This document shows, one piece after another, positions 1-8,490 of a stretch of DNA of 53,259 bases. This DNA comes from JACMLD01 sp039915085. Lineage in GTDB: Bacteria; Bacteroidota; Bacteroidia; Chitinophagales; Chitinophagaceae. The notes under the pieces are model-generated. The model ran no database searches. It saw nothing but the letters and a program-made list of their open reading frames with translations, and was not told the DNA's origin. Position numbers and translations under genes: made by a program. Each line of letters begins with the position of its first letter. Positions within the stretch are counted from its first letter, which is position 1. Where the stretch lies: assembly GCA_039915085.1 (NCBI GenBank), contig JBDSOC010000127.1, forward strand, positions 1 through 53,259, given 5' to 3'.

Positions 1-119
1 CAGTGATAGTAAAATATTAAAATACCCGAAGCGCTGCAGCTTTCAATAACGATTGTATACTTAGCGCATTACAGTTACTTAAAACCATCAGTGTACCTGC
101 CAGGTTTGAGCTGGTGGGT

Positions 120-2324
120 TTATTTGTCTTTATCCGGCAGCGCAAACGCCATATACATGCCACCCGCTTTTAATCCGCGGCCTCCACCTACGGCTATGGT
201 TATATATTGTTTTCCATTTATCATATAAGTAACCGGCGTCGCAAATCCGCCGGCGGGCAACTGGTATTCCCATACAACCTTGCCTGTTTTCTTATCGAAG
301 GCACGGATTCTTTCGTCACGCGTAGCGGCTATAAACACAAGTCCTCCTGCAGTTACCAACGGGCCGCCATAACTTTCTGTACCTGTAATGGGTATGCCTT
401 TTTTTGTGAGTTCAGGATATTCTCCCAGTGGAACACGCCAGAGATAATCTCCCGTATTCAGATCAATGGCATTTAAAGTACCCCATGGTGGTTTTATTCC
501 CGGGTAATCATCCTGGTCTCTTAATTTATCCCACACTTTGCCAACATATGCAGGCTGATAAGGAAAATCTTTATTTGTTGTTGCGGTTACATTATCTGCA
601 TGTTCACCGGCCACTTTATTTGGTGCTGCTTTTATATTGAACAGAAAATTAATAATAGAAATTTTTTGTAAAGATGATATGTTTTGAAAAGAAGGCATTC
701 TGCCCTGGCCTACCTGTAGAATATGATAAACCATTTCTCCGTTAAGACGTTTATCCAGCTGAAGCAGCGCGGGAATTTCTTTGCCATTTCCTTTTCTATC
801 TGCACCATGACAGGCAGAACAATTGACCATATAAAGCCCTTTTCCGTCTTTGGATTTTGCAATCTCTTTCAGTTGATCTTCCCTTGATATCATCTTCAGT
901 ATCCAGGGTGCATGATTTGCATTCTGGTAAAGAATGGCATCGGGGTCAATCGCGTTTCCGCCCCATTCTGCGCCGCCGCTATAGCCGGAAAGCACCGTAC
1001 CGGTAAGGGAGGGAGGATCAAATTTATTGGAATGACTGGTACTGTCAAATATCTTTTTTATATAATCGTGTGATGCCGGGGAAATGTTTGTAATGTCTGA
1101 ATCCGAAAATTGCTGGTTGTCGAATGGTAATGGTTTTACCGGGTATTGTTGTGTCGGCCATGGTTGTTCACCTGGTAAACCTTTTGTAGGAACAGGTCTT
1201 TCTTCAATCGGAAATAAAGAAGTTCCTTTATCACGATCCAATACATACACCAGGCCATCCTTTGTTGCCTGTACCACGGCGTCAATCATTTTTCCATTGT
1301 TCTTCACCGTTATAAGATTAGGTGGACAAGGAATATCCCGATCCCATAGATCGTGATGAATGGTTTGAAAATACCAGTTCATTTTACCGGTTTCTGCATC
1401 CAGGCTCATAATGCAATCAGAAAATAGATTTGTTCCGGCTCTTATACCGCCATAAAAATCAGAAGCTGGCGAACCAGTGCCAAAATAAACAGCACCTCTT
1501 TTTTCATCAACCGTTAACCCGCTCCAGTTATTGGTAGCGCCCAATTTTTTATACAAATCTTTTGGCCATGTATCATATCCAAATTCACCCGGTAAAGGAA
1601 TGGTATGGAATGTCCATTTAAGTTTGCCGGTAACTACATCAAACCCGCGTACATAACCCGGTGCAGCATCGCCGCCCTCCGGGAGGGACGAACCCATTAC
1701 CAGGGTATTCTTATAAATAATGCCGGGTGTAGTACCTGTGATTGAAAGGTTGGATGCATCAAAATTTATACTCAATCCCTCATGCAGGTTTACTTTTCCA
1801 TTTTCACCAAAACTTGTTACGGGCTGGCCGGTAAGCGCATTAACAGCAAAAAGATTTTGACCCGCTGAATAAATAATCCGTTTGTCGTTTCCATTTTCCC
1901 AATAAATAACGCCCCTGTTTGGATGATACTTTGGAATGGTATCCTTAAAAGGATCAAACTTCCATAATTCCTTACCCGTAGCTGCATCTGCAGCAAATAA
2001 TTTCAAAGTTGAATTGGTACCATACAGAACGCCTTTTACAACAATGGGTTGGCACTGTATTTCACGCGCACGTTTATTTTTTGCATCGCTGCTGGTGTCA
2101 GCATCGTTGGATTGATACGTCCACGCTACCCGGAGATCTTTTACATTGTTAAGGTTTACCTGATCCAGATCCGATGAACGATTACCCGCTTTATTGCCAC
2201 CATATACCGGCCAGTCTGTATCTGGCAATACTTCATTTTTGTTTTTATTCTGATTACAACTTATGATTGTTCCAGCTATAAGAATTATTATCAGCAGTGT
2301 GCCGCCTGTCAGTGTACTCTTCAT
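120..2324 (-). CDS. PQQ-dependent dehydrogenase lipoprotein with inserted cytochrome c domain
   Basis: The protein (734 aa) is a quinoprotein of the membrane-bound glucose/quinate/shikimate dehydrogenase family. These enzymes oxidise sugars or polyols in the periplasm and pass electrons to the respiratory chain. The N-terminus is a lipoprotein signal with the lipid-acceptor Cys at residue 23 (IISC). Propeller repeats with W-docking motifs (such as DAATGKELW, DAETGKMNW, DKKTGKVVW) run through residues 38-480 and 590-730. Between them lies a c-type cytochrome with a CSACH haem-binding motif at 502-506 and a likely axial Met in GRMPSF near 543. The haem domain is therefore inserted into the propeller rather than attached at an end. 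It is the last gene of a minus-strand group, 20 bp after its neighbour. The substrate cannot be told from sequence. No PQQ synthesis gene is in the window, so PQQ may be made elsewhere or taken up. Confidence 0.93.
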   Translation of the reverse strand: MKSTLTGGTLLIIILIAGTIISCNQNKNKNEVLPDTDWPVYGGNKAGNRSSDLDQVNLNNVKDLRVAWTYQSNDADTSSDAKNKRAREIQCQPIVVKGVLYGTNSTLKLFAADAATGKELWKFDPFKDTIPKYHPNRGVIYWENGNDKRIIYSAGQNLFAVNALTGQPVTSFGENGKVNLHEGLSINFDASNLSITGTTPGIIYKNTLVMGSSLPEGGDAAPGYVRGFDVVTGKLKWTFHTIPLPGEFGYDTWPKDLYKKLGATNNWSGLTVDEKRGAVYFGTGSPASDFYGGIRAGTNLFSDCIMSLDAETGKMNWYFQTIHHDLWDRDIPCPPNLITVKNNGKMIDAVVQATKDGLVYVLDRDKGTSLFPIEERPVPTKGLPGEQPWPTQQYPVKPLPFDNQQFSDSDITNISPASHDYIKKIFDSTSHSNKFDPPSLTGTVLSGYSGGAEWGGNAIDPDAILYQNANHAPWILKMISREDQLKEIAKSKDGKGLYMVNCSACHGADRKGNGKEIPALLQLDKRLNGEMVYHILQVGQGRMPSFQNISSLQKISIINFLFNIKAAPNKVAGEHADNVTATTNKDFPYQPAYVGKVWDKLRDQDDYPGIKPPWGTLNAIDLNTGDYLWRVPLGEYPELTKKGIPITGTESYGGPLVTAGGLVFIAATRDERIRAFDKKTGKVVWEYQLPAGGFATPVTYMINGKQYITIAVGGGRGLKAGGMYMAFALPDKDK

Positions 2325-2344
2325 GTAATTTTTTTTGAGACGTA

Positions 2345-3340
2345 TTAGTTAGTAATAGCGCAGGTATAAAATTCGTATAAAATTTTCCAGTTGAATGTTT
2401 TTCCGGGATCAACGCTCATCTGTATATATGGTTCGGGTGAGAAGATAGTGGAAGAGCCCCAGAATACCAGTTTCGACAATGGTTGATCGCTGGTGATCCT
2501 GACAGCCGCACCTGTTTTGTGATTTTCAATTTTTATATCATAATCTTTTGGATCTTTACCATAGCCCTGCATAACCGAATAAACCGATTCTCTTTTTGCA
2601 AATTCCCTGCTAAATACAATTTTATTTTCTTTGATTTCAGCAAGATTGCCAGTTCCAAATCCCTTTTGCCCTTCAGCAATACCTGTAACATTAAAAGGAA
2701 ATGTAACTGTGAAGCCCGGACCGGTAGGCTGCTTGTCCATTACAAAAAGATTGTGATTATAAACGTTCGTCTCAATAGTTTGCTTCCCTGTATTTGTAAG
2801 GCTATGTGCTATCACCAGTATTGGTTTGCCTTTTACCAGTGTTTCGGTTTTTATATATTCATACGAATAAAGAGAATCCTGTAATGTATGCGTAAATGTA
2901 AGACTTGATGGCTGCTGTTTCAATTTCCATATACCCGCATTTAAAATAGGGTAGTATTTAAAAGGCGAATATTTATCATCCTGTAATTTTGAAAGGACGC
3001 CTACTCCAATCTGGACAAAATGGCCACCTGGTTTTGCTTCTTCATATCCCAAAGGTGAAAAAGATTCAACCGGACCCATAATTGCATCATGAGTGATGGG
3101 ATTATAATTGTCGAACCATTGAGAACAATAAGTATGTCCTTTATATTCCAGATCCGGCATATTGCCTGACCAGTCGAACCTTGTACTCCTGTAATATCCT
3201 TTTTCAGCATCCGGCAGGTAAAAGCGGGCGTGAATTATTCCGTTACTTATTTCCGCTTGCGGAAATTCTGTCTGGACAGTTGCACTGGTCAGCAAAACCG
3301 CAACTATACAAAATAAAAGCGACCAATTTTTTTTATTCAT
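2345..3340 (-). CDS. secreted protein of unknown function, beta-rich
   Basis: I do not recognise a specific family for this 331-residue protein. It begins with a Lys-rich n-region and a hydrophobic segment (residues 3-22), consistent with a Sec signal peptide. The rest is rich in alternating beta-strand patterns, Tyr and Trp, and has no membrane segment. The pattern is loosely like galactose mutarotase or aldose-1-epimerase type sandwiches, for example the stretch around FYLPDAEKGYYRSTRFDWSG near residues 40-60 and NVYNHNLF near 190. This is a guess only. It lies between a twin-arginine enolase-superfamily enzyme and a PQQ dehydrogenase on the same strand, so a role in extracytoplasmic sugar metabolism is inferred from context. 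Confidence 0.8.
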   Translation of the reverse strand: MNKKNWSLLFCIVAVLLTSATVQTEFPQAEISNGIIHARFYLPDAEKGYYRSTRFDWSGNMPDLEYKGHTYCSQWFDNYNPITHDAIMGPVESFSPLGYEEAKPGGHFVQIGVGVLSKLQDDKYSPFKYYPILNAGIWKLKQQPSSLTFTHTLQDSLYSYEYIKTETLVKGKPILVIAHSLTNTGKQTIETNVYNHNLFVMDKQPTGPGFTVTFPFNVTGIAEGQKGFGTGNLAEIKENKIVFSREFAKRESVYSVMQGYGKDPKDYDIKIENHKTGAAVRITSDQPLSKLVFWGSSTIFSPEPYIQMSVDPGKTFNWKILYEFYTCAITN

Positions 3341-3370
3341 TTTTTTGTGTTATTATATACATCCCGCAAT

Positions 3371-3420
3371 TACCACAGAGGAAAAGTCTTACCACTGAGC
3401 GAAAGGAGTTTTTTTCACAG
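3371..3420. repeat. degenerate CACAGAG/CACTGAG-type intergenic sequence
   Basis: This short gap contains ACCACAGAGG and, 21 bases on, ACCACTGAGCG, then a T-rich stretch and TCACAG. It resembles the widely scattered CACAGAG-CACGGAG intergenic sequences found in many bacterial genomes. A related sequence (ACACAAAGAGGATACGGA ... TCACAG) lies at 53112-53151 near the end of the window. The relation between the two is by eye and both are degenerate. Confidence 0.3.
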
Positions 3421-3468
3421 CGTTAAATGAGGCTTGTTCAATGTCTCCATACAAATCGCTTTACTATA

Positions 3469-4833
3469 CTAGGGCCTGATTACTGTACCATCCCTTTTGC
3501 GGATGATCCATTTGCCGGCATTATTTGTAATTGGGTATTTAGCCGCTTGTTTTTCATCAATATCAACGCCCAGTCCCGGTGCTTCATTCACATACATATA
3601 TCCTTTCTTTAATTCAGGTGTACCAGGAAAAACTTCTTTTTCCCTGTCAGAAAAAAATATAGATTCCTGGATGCCGAAATTCCAGATATTAAGATCTATA
3701 TGGCAATTGGCGGCGTGTCCAACAGGAGAAACATCTCCCGGACCATGCCAGGCAGATTTAACATTGAAATATTCAGCCAGGTGTGCAATTTTTACCGCCG
3801 GACTAATACCACCAATCTGTGAAATGTGGCAACGGATATAATCAAAAGAATGTTCGGCAATTTCTTTTATAAACTCGTTGGGGTTATTGAATAATTCGCC
3901 CATAGCAAATGGTACAGTAGTGCTGGCACGCAGTTGCTTCCACCAATCCCTGTTTTCCGGTGAAAGCGGATCTTCAATAAAGAAAGGATCGAATTCTTCT
4001 AATCGTTTACACATATTTATCATGTCTTGCGGTTGTACCCGCTCGTGAGTATCATGCAGCAACTCAACACCATCACCGCAAACTTTTCTTACTTCCCTGA
4101 ACATTTTTGGTACCGCCTGCACATATGCACGCGGGTCTATAAATTGATCAGTAGCCTTTCCAAAACCTGCATCTTTAAAATCCGGTTGCTGTGCAAGACT
4201 CAAAGATCCATAACCACCCTGTTGTATACGCACATACCGGAAGCCCTGGTCTATATACTTTTGTACATTATTGGCTACTTCCTGCGGATCCTTTCCGTCA
4301 GCATGCGCATAACAATCTACAGCAAACCTTGCTTTGCCACCCAACAACTGGTAGACAGGCATATTGGCACGTTTCCCTTTTATATCCCAGAGCGCCTGGT
4401 TCAATCCACTTAAAGCATTGTTTAATACGGGTCCGTTTCTCCAATAAGAACTGACCAGAAAAGCCTGCCACATATCTTCAATATCGTCTACATCCCTGCC
4501 AATGCAGAAATCACCCATATACCTGTTGATAGCTGTTACAACTACTTCGGCCCGCTGGGTGAACGTAGCACAGCCAAGTCCGTACAATCCGGGCTCGGAA
4601 GTCTCTACTTTTACGACTATCAGGTTTGAGCCTCCCGGTGCTGTGCCAATCGCTTTTACACTTTTAATGGTAACTGTTTTCATTGCCTTTGCGTAGAAAG
4701 GCTTTTCATGAGCAGCTGCGTTTGCGCTGGAAATTCCGCCAAACATTCCTGAAAGTGCGGAGACAGATCCGAGTCCGATCATTTTTAATGCATCGCGGCG
4801 GGTATTGGTTGGTTGATGTTTTGATTTGCTCAT
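3469..4833 (-). CDS. exported enolase-superfamily dehydratase (mannonate/gluconate dehydratase-like)
   Basis: The 454-residue product belongs to the mandelate racemase/muconate lactonising branch of the enolase superfamily, closest by motif to D-mannonate dehydratase/RspA-type proteins, which remove water from acid sugars. Metal ligands are visible: D261 in HDTHER, E287 in FIEDP and E313 in MGELF. HISQIGG follows near 335-341, and WHGPGD (362-367) matches the C-terminal catalytic loop of that family. The N-terminus carries a twin-arginine-like signal (TRRDALKMIG, residues 11-20) followed by a hydrophobic stretch ending in ANAAA, which is common in Bacteroidota but unusual for the cytoplasmic enzymes of other phyla. 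It shares a strand with the esterase upstream (185 bp gap) and two secreted proteins downstream. The exact acid sugar is unknown; many family members have low or no mannonate activity. Confidence 0.88.
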   Translation of the reverse strand: MSKSKHQPTNTRRDALKMIGLGSVSALSGMFGGISSANAAAHEKPFYAKAMKTVTIKSVKAIGTAPGGSNLIVVKVETSEPGLYGLGCATFTQRAEVVVTAINRYMGDFCIGRDVDDIEDMWQAFLVSSYWRNGPVLNNALSGLNQALWDIKGKRANMPVYQLLGGKARFAVDCYAHADGKDPQEVANNVQKYIDQGFRYVRIQQGGYGSLSLAQQPDFKDAGFGKATDQFIDPRAYVQAVPKMFREVRKVCGDGVELLHDTHERVQPQDMINMCKRLEEFDPFFIEDPLSPENRDWWKQLRASTTVPFAMGELFNNPNEFIKEIAEHSFDYIRCHISQIGGISPAVKIAHLAEYFNVKSAWHGPGDVSPVGHAANCHIDLNIWNFGIQESIFFSDREKEVFPGTPELKKGYMYVNEAPGLGVDIDEKQAAKYPITNNAGKWIIRKRDGTVIRP

Positions 4834-4881
4834 ATGGCTATTTAATAATGAAAAGTGAAGGAATATAAAGTTGTATTAATC

Positions 4882-4900
4882 GCCCGGATTTTAGCCGGGC
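4882..4900. other. GC-rich hairpin in intergenic gap
   Basis: A 6-bp perfect stem (GCCCGG / CCGGGC) with a 7-nt loop lies in the 185-bp gap between the esterase and dehydratase genes. An eight-T run follows on the plus strand but about 8 bases away, and no T-run follows on the minus strand, which is the direction of the flanking genes. It may be a weak attenuator or an RNA-processing site rather than a terminator. Confidence 0.3.
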
Positions 4901-5018
4901 AAAATTGCTTTTTTTTCGGTATGAAGGCGTATGCTATCGTGAGCAAAGCAATGGTCATTATTATTAAAATATTATTACGAAAGTTAGGAAATTTTATGAT
5001 CTGCCGGTTTTGAATTAT

Positions 5019-6104
5019 CTACAGCCATTTTGTAAACCATGCGATCGCCATTTCCATATGTTTTGCCGTGAAACGGTGTGGTTCATGTGGCTCAATATCT
5101 ATCTTTAATTTATCCATGGCATTTTCAGATTTGTATGCACTGCTTACAGATTCAAAAGCAATTTTTGCACCTGGTAGTGGGTTGTTGGGATCATTTTCTG
5201 TATTGAGTAAAAGCAATGGCCGCGGTGCAAAAAGCCTGATCATGGACGGGCAATCAAATTCACCAGTAATGCCGGGCAACAATTTATTCCAGAATAATTC
5301 AACATTGCTTTTGTTTACACCTGTATCCCCCAAATCTTTTGCAGCCTGCACATGCGCACTCCATATAGTTCCCGCGCGGCCCTGCCACCGGTCATTTTCC
5401 AAAGACCATTTAAAACTTTGAACCGATATCACTGGTACTGCTACTTTAATTCTTGTGTCAACAGATGCCGCCATCCAGGTTTCAATTCCACCTTTTGAAA
5501 TACCCATCATACCAATTCTGCCAGGTTCAACGTCTGGTCTGGTTACTAAATAATCCACCAGTTTCCAGAGATCATACACGGTATCAAAGTAAAAAGGATG
5601 TTCCTGGTGCGTGCTGTCTTTATTTTGCCATGCTTTAATAATAGCTTCTGCATAACTGTTATGGCCTGCACCTGCATTCGCTCTTTCTCCATGGTATCTT
5701 CCGTCAATGGAAACAGCCATAAAGCCGGCTTTTGAAAACCGTGCTAACAAATTTTTTATTTCTGCATTGTCCTTACTGCCACCGGTTCCATGAAGACAAA
5801 TAACCACCGGCAATTTTTTTGTTGTACTGCCAGGCGGTTTATAAATCACTACTGGAACTTTTTCCGATGCTTCGGAATAAAAAAAGCCGCGCTCTATAAT
5901 TGCATCATCAGTGGAAACTGAGGTAAAAGAAGCTTTCGGGTCTGCTGCAGGCCGCTGCAATAATGCTATAAAATCAGTTCTCACTTTATCAGCCGGCAAG
6001 GGCTGGGCATGGAGTATGATGGCTAAAGAAAATAGGATTCCGGTTAATAAAAACCGGGGCCGCCATAAATTTTTGATATTGGTATTGAAGGGTGTTTTTT
6101 TCAT
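5019..6104 (-). CDS. secreted alpha/beta hydrolase (dienelactone hydrolase/acetyl-xylan-esterase-like)
   Basis: The chosen start gives 361 residues beginning MKKTPFN with a signal-type hydrophobic segment (about residues 15-33, ending LHAQ). An upstream in-frame extension of 41 codons looks non-coding. The fold is alpha/beta hydrolase: an oxyanion strand VICLHGTGG (101-109), the nucleophile elbow GISKG with Ser203, Asp305 in NTENDPNN and a His in EPHEPH (340 or 343). Order and spacing fit the dienelactone hydrolase and acetyl-xylan esterase groups, which cleave ester side chains from plant polysaccharides or carboxylic esters. It is the first gene of the minus-strand group with the dehydratase and PQQ dehydrogenase, and lies opposite the GH30 gene, so de-esterification of a glycan is the likely job. 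The substrate is inferred. Confidence 0.88.
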   Translation of the reverse strand: MKKTPFNTNIKNLWRPRFLLTGILFSLAIILHAQPLPADKVRTDFIALLQRPAADPKASFTSVSTDDAIIERGFFYSEASEKVPVVIYKPPGSTTKKLPVVICLHGTGGSKDNAEIKNLLARFSKAGFMAVSIDGRYHGERANAGAGHNSYAEAIIKAWQNKDSTHQEHPFYFDTVYDLWKLVDYLVTRPDVEPGRIGMMGISKGGIETWMAASVDTRIKVAVPVISVQSFKWSLENDRWQGRAGTIWSAHVQAAKDLGDTGVNKSNVELFWNKLLPGITGEFDCPSMIRLFAPRPLLLLNTENDPNNPLPGAKIAFESVSSAYKSENAMDKLKIDIEPHEPHRFTAKHMEMAIAWFTKWL

Positions 6105-6412
6105 TGTATAATGGCTGCAATATTTATTCATGCCTGCATGAATATAACAAATGATTCTGGTCTGTGCGCCAGGATAACTGTACAACAAGAAAGCCGCTGG
6201 CTTACCGGGCATATAAAAAATAATCATTTAAACCAATTGTGCATATTAAATTCATTAATGAGTTTTTCAAGCCTTACAGGTATGAATGGCGCAGTACAAA
6301 ATGGTACAAGAAATTTATTGCCCCTGGATAAGTACGGAGCAGTCAAAAGAACTATATTTAGTTGAGAATGCCGGCACTTATTTATTTAAAAAAAACTTCG
6401 ACAGATTGCATT
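6105..6412. promoter_or_regulatory. divergent intergenic region with likely promoters
   Basis: This 308-bp gap separates the divergent esterase and GH30 genes and must hold both promoters. On the plus strand TATATTTA (6353-6360) is close to the Bacteroidota -7 element TAnnTTTG, about 55 bases before the GH30 start. No convincing -33 element and no clear minus-strand box were found. The small reading frames here have no protein-like character. Confidence 0.35.
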
Positions 6413-7966
6413 ATGAAAAATTTATTGATAGTTATTACCTGTATTATTATTGCCAATGTAAAAATGCACGCTCAGCCGGTAGTATTTACAATCGATATAA
6501 AGAATACTGCACAGGCTATTGATAATTTTGGCGCATCCGGCGCATGGTTTTCTGAAGGAATTGGAAAATACTGGCCTGCAGCAAAAAAAGAAAAAATGGC
6601 CGAACTGTTGTTTAGTAAATCTTTTGACAAGGGCGGAAATCCTTTGGGCATTGGACTTTCTGCATGGCGTTTTAACATAGGAGGTGGTACTGCAGAACAG
6701 GGAGACAGCAGTGGTATCAGTAATCCTGTAAAAAGAGTAGAGTGTTTTCTTTCTCCCAATGGTACCTATAACTGGGATAAGCAACAGGGTTATATGTGGT
6801 TTGTTAAGCAGGCAGCTTTTTATAAAGTTGAAAACCTGATAGCATTTAGCAATACACCTCCGGTGCAATTCACAAAAAATGGATTGGGCTTTAAAACCGA
6901 AAAAAATTATGAGACCAATTTAAAAGATGATAAGTATGCTGATTATGCGGGCTTCCTGGCAACCGTGATAGAACATTTTGATAAAGAGGGTTTACATTTT
7001 AATTATATCAGCCCTGTAAATGAGCCACAATGGGATTGGTCGAATCAATTCGGAAAAATGAACCAGGAAGGTACTCCCTGGCACAATGAAGATATTTACA
7101 AAATAACCGTAAGCCTCGATAGTGTGCTATCAGCGAAGAAACTTTCTTCAAAAATACTGGTTGCAGAAGCCGGCATACTTACAGCACTGTATGATGCCAG
7201 CGGCCCGGCGACGGCGCAGATACAAAATTTCTATTCTCCGGGCAGCCCGCAATATATAGGGCGTCTTAAAAACCTGCAGCCTTTAATAGAAGGACATAGT
7301 TATTTTACTGATTCAGGCGATACAAACATTATAAGCGTGCGAAGCAGGCTGAAAGATACAGCCTCAAAGTATAAAACACCTTTCTGGCAATCCGAATATT
7401 GTTTATTGGGTGATGGCTATAAAGAAGGGGCTAAGGGAAAAATAAATGCAATTGATTGTGCACTCTTTCTTTCTAAGATAATTTACCATGATCTTGCTAT
7501 TGCCAATGCCTGCGCCTGGCATTTATGGAATTCATGGGAGCCGGGAAATCCTGATTCCGATACCAGGTATTATCTGCTGGCATTAAAAGGCAATGAGGCC
7601 AACACGGAAGGCGATTTTACAGTAACAAAAAACCTTTGGGCACTGGGGCATTACAGCCGTTTTATAAGACCGGGCATGAAACGTATTGTTACAAGCAGGA
7701 GTGATAAGTTAAATGATATACAGGCAGCGCAGGGTATTATGCTTTCTGCTTTTGCGGATGACAAAAAAATGGTGGTGGTTTGTATTAATTATACGCAGTC
7801 AGAGAAAGAAATCAGCCTGGAAACGCCAGGCTTTAAAAAGATAAATATGGAGCAATATATTACCACTGCCAATAATGATGACAATATGAAGCACCAATCA
7901 ATTAATGGAACTGGTAAAATAAAACTACCGGCAAGATCCATTGCCACCTTTGTTCTTGGGTTGTGA
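6413..7966 (+). CDS. glycoside hydrolase family 30 enzyme
   Basis: The protein (517 aa from the ATG at 6413, which gives a clean signal peptide ending KMHAQ) is a retaining glycosidase of the GH30 type. The acid/base Glu is in VNEPQW (E204) and the nucleophile Glu in WQSEY (E328). A conserved DNFGASGAW segment sits near the N-terminus, and the C-terminal approximately 80 residues form the usual beta-sandwich. The motif NEPQWDW and overall length suggest the endo-beta-1,6-galactanase or related subfamilies rather than glucosylceramidases, but this is not certain. A 17-codon upstream extension exists but puts the signal peptide inside the protein. Neighbours are an esterase on one side and an alginate-lyase-type protein on the other, which fits extracellular polysaccharide attack. 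Confidence 0.93.
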   Translation: MKNLLIVITCIIIANVKMHAQPVVFTIDIKNTAQAIDNFGASGAWFSEGIGKYWPAAKKEKMAELLFSKSFDKGGNPLGIGLSAWRFNIGGGTAEQGDSSGISNPVKRVECFLSPNGTYNWDKQQGYMWFVKQAAFYKVENLIAFSNTPPVQFTKNGLGFKTEKNYETNLKDDKYADYAGFLATVIEHFDKEGLHFNYISPVNEPQWDWSNQFGKMNQEGTPWHNEDIYKITVSLDSVLSAKKLSSKILVAEAGILTALYDASGPATAQIQNFYSPGSPQYIGRLKNLQPLIEGHSYFTDSGDTNIISVRSRLKDTASKYKTPFWQSEYCLLGDGYKEGAKGKINAIDCALFLSKIIYHDLAIANACAWHLWNSWEPGNPDSDTRYYLLALKGNEANTEGDFTVTKNLWALGHYSRFIRPGMKRIVTSRSDKLNDIQAAQGIMLSAFADDKKMVVVCINYTQSEKEISLETPGFKKINMEQYITTANNDDNMKHQSINGTGKIKLPARSIATFVLGL

Positions 7967-8051
7967 GTGAATGTTGCCTGTGCGGGGCAAATTCGTCCTG
8001 ATACTTCACAGTATACGGGCGCTGCTTTTTTTTAAGCCGCTGTAATTCTTC

Positions 8052-8082
8052 TTGACATTCTCCCAATTAATTAGTATTTTGG
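8052..8082 (+). promoter_or_regulatory. predicted promoter for small membrane protein
   Basis: TTGACA (8052-8057) is followed after 17 bases by TATTTTGG (8075-8082), close to the Bacteroidota TAnnTTTG box. The predicted transcript would start about 10 bases before the ATG at 8101. It could also be read as a sigma-70-like -35 element. Prediction is from sequence alone. Confidence 0.4.
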
Positions 8083-8100
8083 TTCAATAAAATCCACCTT

Positions 8101-8454
8101 ATGAAATTTCCAGAAACAAAAAGTTTTTTCAAATACATCTACGATAACTTTATCGCCAACTTTATTGGATTTATAATCGGAATGGCGGCAACACGCCTTG
8201 TATCACATTTTTTTGTTACCAGGAGCATTAAAAATTTATGGGGCCTGGCGGCAAAGAAAACAGTGATTGATAAAAAAACTTTCAGCAACCTGGAGCTCCT
8301 TATCTCTGTTATCATCGGCTTTATTGTTTTTGAGATCCTGTCCAAATGGATTAAGAAAAAGATGGAGCAAGTATACCCAACCTGCAAAACAACTGTCTTG
8401 GGTTGGTTAGGCAGGGCAGATGAGCAGGCAGGAAAATCCAAATCTATGGGTTAA
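8101..8454 (+). CDS. small membrane protein with two predicted TM helices
   Basis: This 117-residue protein has hydrophobic segments at about residues 17-36 (FIANFIGFIIGMAATRLV) and 64-80 (LLISVIIGFIVFEIL), with basic stretches after each (SIKNLWG; KWIKKKMEQ). I do not recognise a family. Its C-terminus is charged and probably cytoplasmic. It has its own likely promoter and lies between a plus-strand glycosidase and a minus-strand lyase, so it is probably a separate unit. Confidence 0.75.
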   Translation: MKFPETKSFFKYIYDNFIANFIGFIIGMAATRLVSHFFVTRSIKNLWGLAAKKTVIDKKTFSNLELLISVIIGFIVFEILSKWIKKKMEQVYPTCKTTVLGWLGRADEQAGKSKSMG

Positions 8455-8490
8455 TATTTACAGGTTTCCGGTACCTGTTCAAAAAATTAT

